From assembly GCA_900470095.1 (NCBI GenBank), contig UBZM01000010.1:1-64000 (forward strand): a stretch of DNA of 64,000 nt, in the 5' to 3' direction. The position numbers and the translations under genes were made by a program. A model generated the notes under the pieces. That model searched no databases, was not told the DNA's origin, and was given only the letters and a program-made list of their open reading frames with translations. This stretch comes from Hyphomicrobiales bacterium. Lineage in GTDB: Bacteria; Pseudomonadota; Alphaproteobacteria; Rhizobiales; Beijerinckiaceae. Below, in pieces: positions 37,542 through 46,531 of the stretch (position 1 is its first letter; each line of letters starts with the position of its first letter).

Positions 37542-39347
37542 TCAGCTCGTCAGTCGAGCGGGCCTCAATCCGCGCAGGCTATTGCCCAGGAACCAGTACT
37601 CGGCCTGAGCGAGATCGCCAGGACGCAGTTGCCGCTCGACGGCCCGTCCGCTCTCGATCAGGGCCTGGCGCAGCACACCCGGCAAGAGACCATCGGACAG
37701 GGGCGGCGTGAGCAGGAGCCCGTCCCGCTCGACGAAGATGTTGCTGCGCGTTGCTTCGGTGACAAAGCCTGCGCGGTTCTGGAAGACGGCTTCATCGGCC
37801 CCGCGCTCGACGGCTGCCGCAAATGCGGTCTCGTAGGTTCTACGGCGCGTTGTCTTGTACCGCAGGAATGGGTCGCCTTCGTCGGCCCTTGCGGCGGCGA
37901 GGACGACCTCGAGAGGCCGGTCTGGCTCGGCGCCAAGAACTGGTGCGGCGATATCGAGCATCCCGGTGCGACGTAGCTCGAAGCGGATCCGACGATTTTC
38001 TTGCGGCGCGAAGGTTTTGGCCAGCGCCGCGAGACGCGTTTCCGCATCAGCGGGGTCGAAGCGGAAGCCCAGTGCCTTTGCCGAACGGTCGAGGCGGTCG
38101 AGATGCAGGTGCAGCCGTGCAAAACCGGTCTGGTGTGACCAGCCCAGCGTTTCGATCAGCCCGTAATCGTCAGCGAGATCGGTCAGGACCCGGGCCTTGA
38201 GCAGGCACTCCGCATACTCGTCCGCAGCCCGCGAATCCGTGACGATGCCGCCGCCAACGCCATAACGGCCGGCACCGCCCGGAAAGATCGTCGCCGTGCG
38301 GATTGCGACATTGAAGCGAAGATCGCCATTGGGCGAGATCTGCCCGATCGAACCGGTATAGAGATCGCGCGGCCCATCCTCGAGTTCGCGGATGATCTCC
38401 ATCGCACGCAGCTTCGGTGCGCCGGTGATCGAGCCGCACGGGAAGACAGCCCGCAGCAGATCTTCGAGCGAGAGGCCGGGGCGCAACCTGGATGTCACCG
38501 TCGACGTCAGTGTGTGAAATGTCGGATAGGTTTCAACCTGGAAGAGGCTCGGCACTTCGACCGAACCGATGGAGCTGATCCGTCCGAGATCGTTGCGCAG
38601 CAGGTCGACAATCATCAGGTTCTCGGCGCGTTGCTTGGGGTCGGCCTTCAACTCTTCCATGGCGGCGCGCTCCGCCTCCGGTCCGTCGCGCCGAGGTGCT
38701 GTTCCCTTCATCGGGCGCGTCGTCGCCCGGCCGGACGCCACCTCGAGAAAGAGCTCCGGCGAAACCGACAGGATGGCCGCATCATCGATGGCGACGATGC
38801 CGCCATGCGCCACGGGCTGGCTCGACCGCAAGGCGGCATAGAGCGCGAGGGGATCGCCCTCGTAGCGAAAGTCGATCGGAAAGGTCAGGTTGATCTGGTA
38901 GGCGTCGCCGGCGTGAAGATAGTCCAGCACACGCTGGACCTTGGACGCGTGCGCTGGCGCATCGAGCTGCGGACGAACAGCGTCGAGCGGTGCAGGAGGC
39001 CCCAGTGCCGCAAAGGCTTCGTCCAGCTGCGCTAAAGGAATCTGCAGTGGCTCGCGAAACAGCCCGAACCACAGCAGCGGAAGCGCCCTCGCCTGCAGTA
39101 TCGACGCAACGAGGCGTGGCTCGAAGGCGTATCCCAGTTCGTAGCTCAAGAAGCCGGCGGCATGCAGCCCGCGGGACAGGCCGTCTTCGATTCGGCCAAG
39201 CGCAGACGAGACCTCCTCGACGTGGTCACACCGAACGACCTCAATCGGATCACAGTAGAGCTGCGCCGATGCGGTCTGCGCGAGCCGGTCCTCCAGAAGC
39301 ACAAACGGGCGCCGCGTCGTGAGCATGGTGTCGATTGTAAGCGGCAT
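37542..39347 (-). CDS. pabBC: Fused aminodeoxychorismate synthase I / aminodeoxychorismate lyase (PabB-PabC)
   Basis: 601 residues; makes 4-aminobenzoate for folate. The PabB part (1 to about 385) amidates chorismate: MKGTAPRRDGPEAERAAM, MIVDLLRNDLGRIS, FPCGSITGAPKLRAMEII and GVGGGIVTDSRAADEYAE, the chorismate-enzyme signatures. The C-terminal part (about 395-601) is a class IV PLP enzyme like PabC: PLP Lys likely in YKTTRRRTYE, and GFVTEATRSNIFV plus LLPGVLRQALI. The glutamine amidotransferase PabA is not in the window. Such fusions are common in alphaproteobacteria. Convergent with the methyltransferase gene. Confidence 0.93.
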   Translation of the reverse strand: MPLTIDTMLTTRRPFVLLEDRLAQTASAQLYCDPIEVVRCDHVEEVSSALGRIEDGLSRGLHAAGFLSYELGYAFEPRLVASILQARALPLLWFGLFREPLQIPLAQLDEAFAALGPPAPLDAVRPQLDAPAHASKVQRVLDYLHAGDAYQINLTFPIDFRYEGDPLALYAALRSSQPVAHGGIVAIDDAAILSVSPELFLEVASGRATTRPMKGTAPRRDGPEAERAAMEELKADPKQRAENLMIVDLLRNDLGRISSIGSVEVPSLFQVETYPTFHTLTSTVTSRLRPGLSLEDLLRAVFPCGSITGAPKLRAMEIIRELEDGPRDLYTGSIGQISPNGDLRFNVAIRTATIFPGGAGRYGVGGGIVTDSRAADEYAECLLKARVLTDLADDYGLIETLGWSHQTGFARLHLHLDRLDRSAKALGFRFDPADAETRLAALAKTFAPQENRRIRFELRRTGMLDIAAPVLGAEPDRPLEVVLAAARADEGDPFLRYKTTRRRTYETAFAAAVERGADEAVFQNRAGFVTEATRSNIFVERDGLLLTPPLSDGLLPGVLRQALIESGRAVERQLRPGDLAQAEYWFLGNSLRGLRPARLTS

Positions 39348-39563
39348 CGGCGGCGTGGCTTCTGATTGGGAGCGGTGAGGTCGAGCTCGGTGCGGCTTCG
39401 CGGATCACGGCGATGCCTCGCTCCGATGGCAGCCTGCAATTGTAGGCCCGATCGCTTCCCGGCGTGAGCCCGACGAGAGCCGCGCCGAATGCTCAGCCAG
39501 CGGTTGCCAGAGCGACTCATATCCCTGCGGATCAGGGCGAGCCATGGGGCTCCGCCGCCAAGC

Positions 39564-41186
39564 TCAGCTCCGCAGACCGGGTGCCTCCTGGCCCGTGCGC
39601 GCAACGTACTCGGTATAGCCGCCACCATAGGTGTGAACGCCCTCGGGCGTCAGCTCGAGAACCCGGTTGGACAGTGCGGCGAGGAAATGGCGGTCATGCG
39701 AGACGAACAGCATGGTTCCCTCATATTGCGCCAACGCCGTGATCAGCATTTCCTTCGTCGCGATGTCCAGGTGGTTGGTGGGCTCGTCCAGCACCAGGAA
39801 GTTCGGCGGATCGTAGAGCATCTTCGCCATCACCAGCCGCGCCTTTTCGCCACCGGACAGGACCCGGCAGCGCTTCTCGACATCGTCGCCGGAGAAGCCG
39901 AAGCAGCCAGCCAGCGCACGCAGCGAGCCCTGCCCGGCCTGGGGAAACGAGTCTTCAAGCGACTGGAACACGGTCGCGTCACCGTCCAGCACCTCCATGG
40001 CGTGCTGGGCGAAATAGCCGAGCTTGATCGTGCCGCCGAGCGCGACCGTGCCGTCGTCCGGCTCGGTCGCACCGGTCACCAGCTTCAACAGCGTCGACTT
40101 GCCGGCGCCATTGATGCCCATCACGCACCAGCGCTCCTTGCGGCGCACCTGAAAATCGAGCCCGTCATAGATGCTGCGGCTGCCATAGCGCTTGTGGACG
40201 TTCTTCAGGGTGACCACGTCCTCGCCGGAACGCGGCGCCGGCTGGAACTCGAACTGCACCGTTTGGCGGCGCTTGGGCGGCTCCACCCGGTCAATCTTCT
40301 CCAGCTTCTTCACACGGCTTTGCACCTGCGCGGCATGCGAGGCGCGCGCTTTGAAGCGCTCGATGAAGTTGATCTCCTTGGCGAGCATCGCCTGCTGGCG
40401 CTCGAACTGGGCCTGCTGCTGCTTCTCGCTGAGCGCGCGCTGCTGCTGGTAGAACTCGTAATCGCCCGAATAGGTCGTCAGCGCCCCGCCATCGATCTCG
40501 ACGATCTTGTCGACGATCCGGTTCATGAATTCGCGGTCATGCGAGGTCATGAGCAGCGCGCCATCATAGCCCTTCAGGAAGTCCTCGAGCCAGATCAGGC
40601 TCTCCAGGTCGAGATGGTTGCTCGGCTCGTCCAATAGCATGGCGTCAGGGCGCATGAGCAGGATCCTGGCCAGCGCGACGCGCATCTTCCAGCCGCCGGA
40701 GAGAGAACCGACATCGCCTTCCATCATCTCCTGGCTGAAGCCGAGGCCGGCAAGCACCTCGCGCGCCCGCCCATCCATCGCGTAGCCGTCGAGCTCTTCG
40801 AACCGCCCCTGGACCTCGCCATAGCGCGTGATGATCTCGTCCATCTCGTCCGCGCGATCGGGATCGGCCATGGCGGTCTCGAGCTCCTTCAGCTCGGTCG
40901 CAACGGCGCTGACCGGGCCCGCGCCGTCCATGACCTCGGAGACGGCGCTGCGACCGGACATGTCGCCCACATCCTGGCTGAAATAGCCAATCGTCACGCC
41001 GCGATCGACGGCCACGAGGCCCTCGTCGGGCGCCTCCTGCCCCGTGATCATGCGGAAGAGCGTTGTCTTGCCGGCGCCGTTGGGGCCGACAAGACCGACC
41101 TTCTCTCCCTTCTGGAGCGCTGCGGATGCCTCGATGAAGACAATCTGCTTGCCGTTCTGCTTGCCGATGTTCTCGAGACGAATCAT
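39564..41186 (-). CDS. ABC-F family ATPase
   Basis: 540 residues, two ATPase domains and no membrane segment, typical of ABC-F proteins, which bind the ribosome (translation factors or antibiotic-resistance types). Domain 1: GLVGPNGAGKTTLFRMIT, LSGGWKMRVALARIL, LLDEPSNHLDLES. A charged linker follows (KQQQAQFERQQAMLAKEINF), the P-site tRNA interaction arm. Domain 2: MGINGAGKSTLLKLV, LSGGEKARLVMAKML, LVLDEPTNHLDI. ATG 41186 (MIRLENIGKQNGKQ) fits the family start. I cannot tell Uup, EttA or YbiT subfamily. Stands alone, 216 bp upstream of pabBC in the same direction; that spacer holds nothing recognisable. Confidence 0.9.
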   Translation of the reverse strand: MIRLENIGKQNGKQIVFIEASAALQKGEKVGLVGPNGAGKTTLFRMITGQEAPDEGLVAVDRGVTIGYFSQDVGDMSGRSAVSEVMDGAGPVSAVATELKELETAMADPDRADEMDEIITRYGEVQGRFEELDGYAMDGRAREVLAGLGFSQEMMEGDVGSLSGGWKMRVALARILLMRPDAMLLDEPSNHLDLESLIWLEDFLKGYDGALLMTSHDREFMNRIVDKIVEIDGGALTTYSGDYEFYQQQRALSEKQQQAQFERQQAMLAKEINFIERFKARASHAAQVQSRVKKLEKIDRVEPPKRRQTVQFEFQPAPRSGEDVVTLKNVHKRYGSRSIYDGLDFQVRRKERWCVMGINGAGKSTLLKLVTGATEPDDGTVALGGTIKLGYFAQHAMEVLDGDATVFQSLEDSFPQAGQGSLRALAGCFGFSGDDVEKRCRVLSGGEKARLVMAKMLYDPPNFLVLDEPTNHLDIATKEMLITALAQYEGTMLFVSHDRHFLAALSNRVLELTPEGVHTYGGGYTEYVARTGQEAPGLRS

Positions 41187-41289
41187 GCTTCTACGCGACC
41201 AAATTTCAGGGAGGTCCCGCGCCTTTAAGCCATGGGCTGCGCCCACGGAAGGGTTTGCCTGCAATTCATTCGGCTCTTGCTGAGGATCT

Positions 41290-42834
41290 TCAGCGCGCCG
41301 CCAGCCAGACCTGGGCTGCGGCTGCATCGGCCTGCGACAGCTCATGCCCCGCTGCAATCACTTGCGCATCGACCTGGGCGCCGCCTTGCCTCAGCCGCGT
41401 TTCCAGCTCCGCCGCATGCACACCAAAGGGATCGGAAGCCCCGGCCAGGATGAGGACATCCACCCCTGCAAGATCGGTCTGCTGCGGCAGTTCGAGCACG
41501 TTCATCGCGCGCAGCAGGATGGCCCTGCGGATCAGGCCAGGATGGATCTGCATCATCGCGGCCAGGAAGTTCGCGCCGTTGGAGTAGCCGAGATAGGTCG
41601 TGCGTGCCGGATCGAGCCCGTACCCCTTTGTCGCACTCTCGACAAAGGCGGCGAAGGCGGCGGACTCGGCACGAATATCGGCCTGATCGAATTCGGTCGG
41701 CGACGATCGGCGAAACCAGCGGGACGTGCCCTCCTCCGTGCTGCGTCCCCGCACGCCGAGCAAGGTCGCTTCCGGTGCGATCCGGTGCGCCAGCGGCATC
41801 AGATCCGCCTCGTTGCCGCCGGTGCCGTGGAGCAGCACGAGAATGCTGCCATCCGTCGTTGCGGGCACATGGAAACGGTGCACGAAGGGCAGGTCGCGAT
41901 AGGTCATGCGCGGTTCCCCCGGCAGGGAGAATTGCGGCAGCACGACGCGGATATCCGAATCCCGCCCCTCATCGGAGGGAGGAACCATCAGGCTGGTTCC
42001 AAGCCTGTCCTCGGGCTCGTCGACCGTAAATCCCGGCCCGTCGCTCGCCAGTTCGATCAGGGTGCCGCCGGGTTCGCGGACATAGAGAGAGGTGAAGTAT
42101 TTTCTGTCGTGGAGCGTGGTGATCGAGGAATTGAGGCGCGCCAGAGAACTCTCGACGGCCTTCACTGCGGCCTCGTCCTCGGCCCGGAAAGCGACATGAT
42201 CCGCGATGCCCGTCCCCGGTGCGCCAGGCCAGAATCCGCCGGCATCGCGGATGTCGATGACGTCGCCGCTGTCGGACACCATGCGCTGAACAGCGGAGGT
42301 GGCCGCGGCCGGCCGGTAGCCGAAGCGAGCGACGAAGGCGGCAGTCTCCTCCCGTGTTTCGGACAAGATGGTTGCGCCGCGGACCCGGCGGATCGCATCC
42401 TCGGGGGCGATCCCGGGCGCCTGCCATGGCGCCGCGGCCGGCATATCCGTTCCCACGAGCTTCACGATCACCCCGTCGGGGTCGCGCAAACGCAAGACAG
42501 GCTCGCCGAATTCCTGCTTCGGCCCCTCAGCGGGCACATGCTGCGTCAGTGCCCGCGTCAGCCAGAAGCCGATGCTTGCCGGTGTCACGGCCAGCGCGAT
42601 CTCGCTGACCTGCCCGTGCCCGACCCGACCGGGCGAGCCGTCCTGCCAGACCAGAAATGTGACCAGCGACCCAGGCGAACCCAGGCCGTCGCCATAGAAC
42701 AGATGGAGTTGCTCCGCATCCTCGTAGCCGCCGGTCTGTTTGACGAGACGCAGGCCGAGGAAGCCGACATAGAAATCGACATTGGCTTGCGCATCGCGCG
42801 TGATCAGCGTGAGGTGGTGGATGCCGCCAGTCAT
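41290..42834 (-). CDS. Fused ring-cleaving dioxygenase (VOC) and alpha/beta hydrolase, MhqO-MhqD type
   Basis: 514 residues. The first part (about 1-300) has two vicinal-oxygen-chelate modules: GGIHHLTLITRDAQANVDFY and later GIADHVAFRAEDE, ending YVREPGGTLIELASDGPGF (metal Glu), as in extradiol dioxygenases of the MhqA/MhqO group. The second part (about 310-514) is a carboxylesterase-type hydrolase: LVLLHGTGGNEADLMPLAHR, nucleophile LGYSNGANFLAAMM, Asp in AGASDPFGVH, His in AAGHELS. In Bacillus, MhqO and MhqD are separate proteins in quinone detoxification; here they are one chain, which supports a joint pathway. The substrate is not known. Confidence 0.85.
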   Translation of the reverse strand: MTGGIHHLTLITRDAQANVDFYVGFLGLRLVKQTGGYEDAEQLHLFYGDGLGSPGSLVTFLVWQDGSPGRVGHGQVSEIALAVTPASIGFWLTRALTQHVPAEGPKQEFGEPVLRLRDPDGVIVKLVGTDMPAAAPWQAPGIAPEDAIRRVRGATILSETREETAAFVARFGYRPAAATSAVQRMVSDSGDVIDIRDAGGFWPGAPGTGIADHVAFRAEDEAAVKAVESSLARLNSSITTLHDRKYFTSLYVREPGGTLIELASDGPGFTVDEPEDRLGTSLMVPPSDEGRDSDIRVVLPQFSLPGEPRMTYRDLPFVHRFHVPATTDGSILVLLHGTGGNEADLMPLAHRIAPEATLLGVRGRSTEEGTSRWFRRSSPTEFDQADIRAESAAFAAFVESATKGYGLDPARTTYLGYSNGANFLAAMMQIHPGLIRRAILLRAMNVLELPQQTDLAGVDVLILAGASDPFGVHAAELETRLRQGGAQVDAQVIAAGHELSQADAAAAQVWLAAR

Positions 42835-42871
42835 GTCGTCTCCTCAGACAGGTTTCGCCTCGGCCATCGGC

Positions 42872-43387
42872 TCAGGCTTCCGAGTGCACGCCTTGCGGAG
42901 CCGCGCGGCGATAGGCGAAATAGCGCCCCTTCGGGATGTCATCGGGGAGTGAAACGGCAACCAGCGCAGGATGTTCTAGATCGGAACCGCTGATGATGAG
43001 TGCATCATCCTGCGCCAGTGCCGCAACATGCTCCGGCAACCAGGCCAGATGGATACGGTCGCGTTCCGGTACACCTGTCGTGGCGTCGACATGGATCAAC
43101 GCGGCATTACGGCCATGGCGCTCCACGAAGTCCGGTAGCGTCTTTGCCATGTCGCCGAGCACCAGAGCGCTCTCCGGAGGCATCGAACGCGGATTGGCCC
43201 TGGCTTCACGGTCGAAGGCATAGATCTCCCGCTTCGGCAGGATTTCGCGCAGATGGTCATATGTGCGGCCATTGCCGAGGCCAAGCTCGAGCACGAGCCC
43301 ATTCCGGCTGGTGACGGACTCTGCCGCCCAGTCGAGGATACGGCGCTGGGCTTCGAGGCGGCGGATGAAACTGTCGAGGCGGCTCAT
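42872..43387 (-). CDS. Class I SAM-dependent methyltransferase-like protein
   Basis: 171 residues from ATG 43387 (MSRLDSFIRRLEAQRRILDW). The SAM-site-like strand is GLVLELGLGNGRTYDHLREI, followed by an acidic AFDREARANP, LVLGDMAKTLPDFV and LIHVDATTG. It fits the small methyltransferase family (Pfam Methyltransf_17-like) frequent in Rhizobiales; no target is known. Starts 37 bp downstream of... the dioxygenase fusion gene lies immediately after it on the minus strand, so the two may be co-transcribed. Upstream residues in the open frame (to 43525) are not family-like. Confidence 0.75.
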   Translation of the reverse strand: MSRLDSFIRRLEAQRRILDWAAESVTSRNGLVLELGLGNGRTYDHLREILPKREIYAFDREARANPRSMPPESALVLGDMAKTLPDFVERHGRNAALIHVDATTGVPERDRIHLAWLPEHVAALAQDDALIISGSDLEHPALVAVSLPDDIPKGRYFAYRRAAPQGVHSEA

Positions 43388-43570
43388 GAAAGGCGTCTGT
43401 CTCCAGCATCGGCGCAATCGCAATTGCGCGCTTCGCATCGGCCAAATGGCTTGCTTGTCATTTGCGGCCGCCGATGCCCTAATCCATTTAGATGCATACA
43501 GAATACCGCAATGGCATCGCGTCAATGGCCATCAAGAGCCTGGTTTTCGCTTCAGGGAGGACGAGCATTC

Positions 43571-44551
43571 ATGATCAAGTCTAGCTGGCTCATCGCGCTT
43601 GCGGTATCTGCGGGTTTCGGCGTGGCGGCCGCTGCTCCGGCGCAGGCGCAGGCCTGGCCGCAGAAACCCATCACCTTCATCGTGCCCTTCCCGGCCGGCG
43701 GCGGCACCGATGCCTTCGCCAGGCCGATCGCCGCCCAGCTCGAGCAGCAGCTCGGGCAGCGCATCATCATCGACAATCGTGGTGGTGCCGGCGGCACGGT
43801 GGGCGCTTCCGCAGCGGCGCGGATGGCTCCGGACGGCTACACCTTCTTCGTCGGGGCCGCGCATCATGCGATTGCGCCCGCGCTCTATCCGAAGCTCGAC
43901 TACAACATCCAGACCGATTTTGTTCCGGTCGGTGTCATCGCCCAGCCGCCCCAGGTGGTCGTCGTCCATCCGGGCAAGGTCCAGGCCAAGACGCTGGCCG
44001 AGTTGATCGACTACGCCAGGAAAAATCCAGACAAACTCAACTACGCATCAGCCGGAAACGGCACCACCCACCATCTTGCCGGCGAGCTCTTCAAGCTCGT
44101 CACCAAGACCAACCTGACCCATGTCCCCTACCGCGGCGCCGGGCCGGCGATGCAGGATCTGGTGGCTGGCCAGGTCGATGTGATGTTCGATGGGCTGGGC
44201 TCCTCGGCCGCACAGGTGCAAAGCGGTGCGCTGCGGGCCCTGGCGGTCGCCGCCCCGGCGCGCTCGGATGCCATTCCGGACGTACCGACCGCCAAGCAGG
44301 CCGGCCTCGACGGCTACGAGGTCGCGACCTGGTACGCCATCTGGGCGCCCAAGAACACCTCGGACGAGATTGTGACGCGCATGCGCGGCGAGATCGAAAA
44401 GGCGCTGAAGGCTCCGATGATCACGGAGGCCTGGAAGAAGAACGGCTCCCCGATCCCTGCGATCTACGGCGCCGATTTCGGCAAGTTCGTCACAGCGGAA
44501 GTGGCTCGCTGGGGCAAGGTCGTCGACGACGCCAAGATCAAGCTCGACTGA
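43571..44551 (+). CDS. Bug/TctC-family periplasmic binding protein
   Basis: 326 residues. Signal peptide MIKSSWLIALAVSAGFGVAA...AQAQA, then WPQKPITFIVPFPAGGGTDAF, the family signature start, GQRIIIDNRGGAGGTVGASA, and GAGPAMQDLVAGQVDVMFDG. These proteins bind carboxylates such as citrate for tripartite tricarboxylate transporters, or sense ligands as orphans. No TctA/TctB membrane genes are nearby, so this is an orphan. ATG 43571 with GGAGG 12 bases upstream; divergent from the methyltransferase gene. Confidence 0.9.
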   Translation: MIKSSWLIALAVSAGFGVAAAAPAQAQAWPQKPITFIVPFPAGGGTDAFARPIAAQLEQQLGQRIIIDNRGGAGGTVGASAAARMAPDGYTFFVGAAHHAIAPALYPKLDYNIQTDFVPVGVIAQPPQVVVVHPGKVQAKTLAELIDYARKNPDKLNYASAGNGTTHHLAGELFKLVTKTNLTHVPYRGAGPAMQDLVAGQVDVMFDGLGSSAAQVQSGALRALAVAAPARSDAIPDVPTAKQAGLDGYEVATWYAIWAPKNTSDEIVTRMRGEIEKALKAPMITEAWKKNGSPIPAIYGADFGKFVTAEVARWGKVVDDAKIKLD

Positions 44552-44574
44552 AGCGCCCTTCCGGGAAATGGCGA

Positions 44575-45132
44575 TCAGCTTTCGTCGCCCGCGCCGTCGA
44601 TCACGGCGCGGGCGATTGTCATAGCAAAACCAGCCCGGGCGAGTGCCGCGAGATCCTTCTGACGGTTCTCGGCACGGTCCCTGCGGCTCCAGGGACCAAG
44701 CCGCTTGCGCCGGGCGGCAATCCGCGCCGCAGCCAGTTCCTCATCCTCGGTGGTGCGGCTCGCCTCCGCGACGAGCTCGCGCCCGACGCCCTTGGCCGCA
44801 AGCCGCGCCGCAACGGCGCGGGCGGACTGCCCCTTTCGGCGCAAGGTTGCCGCCCGCCCTTCGGCAAAGCGTTTGTCATCGACCAGCCCTGCGGCAACGC
44901 AGCGCGCCACCGTTTCATCGATGAGTGCGGCGAAGGATTGCGGTTCGTCGCCGTGATGGCGGCAACTCATTATCACCTTGCGCTGGAGGACCCGGTGCAA
45001 CTGCCCGGCAGGGGCCGAGTAGCGCTCGAGGTAATGCATCGCCGCACGCTGCAGATAATCGGCGCTGATCCGCCGTGGCTCTTTGCGCGTCCCGACGCTG
45101 CGCTGATCGCCGTCCCCATTGGCGCCTCTCAT
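44575..45132 (-). CDS. recX: RecX regulatory protein
   Basis: 185 residues. RecX binds RecA filaments and limits recombination. Family words: YLQRAAMHYLERYSAPAGQL, RHHG..., DETVARCVAAGLVDDKRFAE, KGQSARAVAARLAAKGVG, and AAARIAARRKRLGPW. The ATG 45132 lies 1 bp after the arfB stop, so both are co-transcribed and probably coupled; recA is not nearby. The first about 20 residues (MRGANGDGDQRSVGTRK) are variable. Convergent with the Bug gene. Confidence 0.9.
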   Translation of the reverse strand: MRGANGDGDQRSVGTRKEPRRISADYLQRAAMHYLERYSAPAGQLHRVLQRKVIMSCRHHGDEPQSFAALIDETVARCVAAGLVDDKRFAEGRAATLRRKGQSARAVAARLAAKGVGRELVAEASRTTEDEELAAARIAARRKRLGPWSRRDRAENRQKDLAALARAGFAMTIARAVIDGAGDES

Positions 45133-45133
45133 T

Positions 45134-45553
45134 CTAGTCCAGACCAGGTTTCGATCGTGCGGACTTGATCGATGAGCGCCGGTCCTTGCCTTGAAGACGG
45201 CGCTCCTTGGATGCCTTGGTCGGTTTGGTCGGCCTGCGTATCTCGGGGCGGAACGCAGCCTCGCGGATCATGTCCAGCAGGCGCTCCAGCGCCTCCTCGC
45301 GATTGCGCTTCTGGCTTCTCTGCGCCTGGGCGACGATGACGATCACACCGTCCTGCGTCAGCCTGCTGCCCGCGATCTTCATCAGCCGGATCGCCACATC
45401 ATTCGGCAGGGACGGAGATCGGCGCGCGTCGAACTTCAATTGGACCGCGCTCGACACCTTGTTGACATGCTGCCCTCCTGGCCCGGAGGAGCGCACGAAG
45501 CTTTCCTCGAGCTCGCTCTCGTCGAGGGTAATGGACGGGGTGACTTGAATCAT
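45134..45553 (-). CDS. arfB: Alternative ribosome-rescue peptidyl-tRNA hydrolase
   Basis: 139 residues (ArfB/YaeJ). Frees ribosomes stalled on broken mRNA. GGQ catalytic motif in FVRSSGPGGQHVNKVSSAVQ, and a basic C-terminal tail (KPTKASKERRLQGKDRRSS) that enters the empty mRNA channel, as in the family. ATG 45553 (MIQVTPSITLDE) chosen; an upstream extension is not family-like. Divergent from mazG with only 37 bp between the starts. Confidence 0.93.
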   Translation of the reverse strand: MIQVTPSITLDESELEESFVRSSGPGGQHVNKVSSAVQLKFDARRSPSLPNDVAIRLMKIAGSRLTQDGVIVIVAQAQRSQKRNREEALERLLDMIREAAFRPEIRRPTKPTKASKERRLQGKDRRSSIKSARSKPGLD

Positions 45554-45590
45554 GGGAGGACGGTAGCTCAACCTCCGGAGAATTGCAGCG

Positions 45591-46436
45591 TTGAAGCCCT
45601 CTCGCGATATTGCCCGGCTGATCGAAATCATGGCGGCGCTTCGGACACCCGGCACCGGCTGCCCCTGGGATCTGGAGCAGGATTTTGCTTCGATCGCTCC
45701 CTACACGATCGAGGAGGCCTATGAGGTCGCCGACGCGATCGCACGCGGTGACAAGATCGATCTCAAGGACGAACTCGGCGATCTGCTGCTGCAGGTGGTC
45801 TTCCATTCGCGCATGGCCGAAGAAGAGGGCGCCTTCGCCTTTGCCGACGTGGTCGAGGCGATCACCAGCAAACTCATCCGCCGCCACCCGCATGTCTTCG
45901 GCGAGGCGCGAGACCTCTCGCCGGCCGAGGTCAAGGCCCTCTGGCACCGCATCAAGGCGCAGGAGAAGGCCGACAAGGCCGCAGCCCACCGCGCTGCCGG
46001 GCTGCCCGAGGTAAGCGAGGACAGGGGTGTTCTTGCCGGCGTTCCCCATACGTTGCCTGCGCTGACCCGCGCCTGGAAGCTTCAGGCCAAGGCCTCCACC
46101 GTGGGATTCGACTGGAACGATGCCAGGCTCGTTCTCGACAAGATCCGCGAGGAGACGGCGGAGATCGACGAGGCGCTCGCCGGTGGCAACAAGGAGGCCA
46201 TTCGGGAGGAGATCGGAGACCTGCTCTTCGTCGTTGCCAACTTGGCGCGGCATGTCGATGCCGACCCTGAAGGCTGCCTCAACGCGGCCAACACCAAGTT
46301 CGAACGCCGGTTCCGCGGCATCGAAGACGCCCTTGCCGCCGAGGGCCGGGACGCCAAGGACGCGACGCTCGACGAGCTGGAAGCGCTATGGCAGGCGGTA
46401 AAGCGGACGGAGAAGGCGAAGGTCAGCGCTGGCTAG
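45591..46436 (+). CDS. mazG: Nucleoside triphosphate pyrophosphohydrolase
   Basis: 281 residues with two MazG modules. It hydrolyses (d)NTPs to monophosphate and pyrophosphate, clearing abnormal nucleotides. First module: LIEIMAALRTPGTGCPWDLE, YTIEEAYEVADAIARGD, LKDELGDLLLQVVFHSRMAE; second: DKIREETAEIDEAL and REEIGDLLFVVANLARH. TTG start at 45591 follows GGAG by 10 bases and gives the family N-terminus (MKPSRDIARLIEIM); the next ATG is 45630 and would cut conserved residues. Convergent with hflX; the 95-bp spacer shows no clear terminator. Confidence 0.9.
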   Translation: MKPSRDIARLIEIMAALRTPGTGCPWDLEQDFASIAPYTIEEAYEVADAIARGDKIDLKDELGDLLLQVVFHSRMAEEEGAFAFADVVEAITSKLIRRHPHVFGEARDLSPAEVKALWHRIKAQEKADKAAAHRAAGLPEVSEDRGVLAGVPHTLPALTRAWKLQAKASTVGFDWNDARLVLDKIREETAEIDEALAGGNKEAIREEIGDLLFVVANLARHVDADPEGCLNAANTKFERRFRGIEDALAAEGRDAKDATLDELEALWQAVKRTEKAKVSAG

Positions 46437-46531
46437 GCATTGGCCCGAAAGTGGATTGCGGTTGTCAGGACAGCCGGTGCAAGCACGGAAAGTGAAATCA
46501 TCGGCCCAGATACGATCTCTGGTCCAATGAT

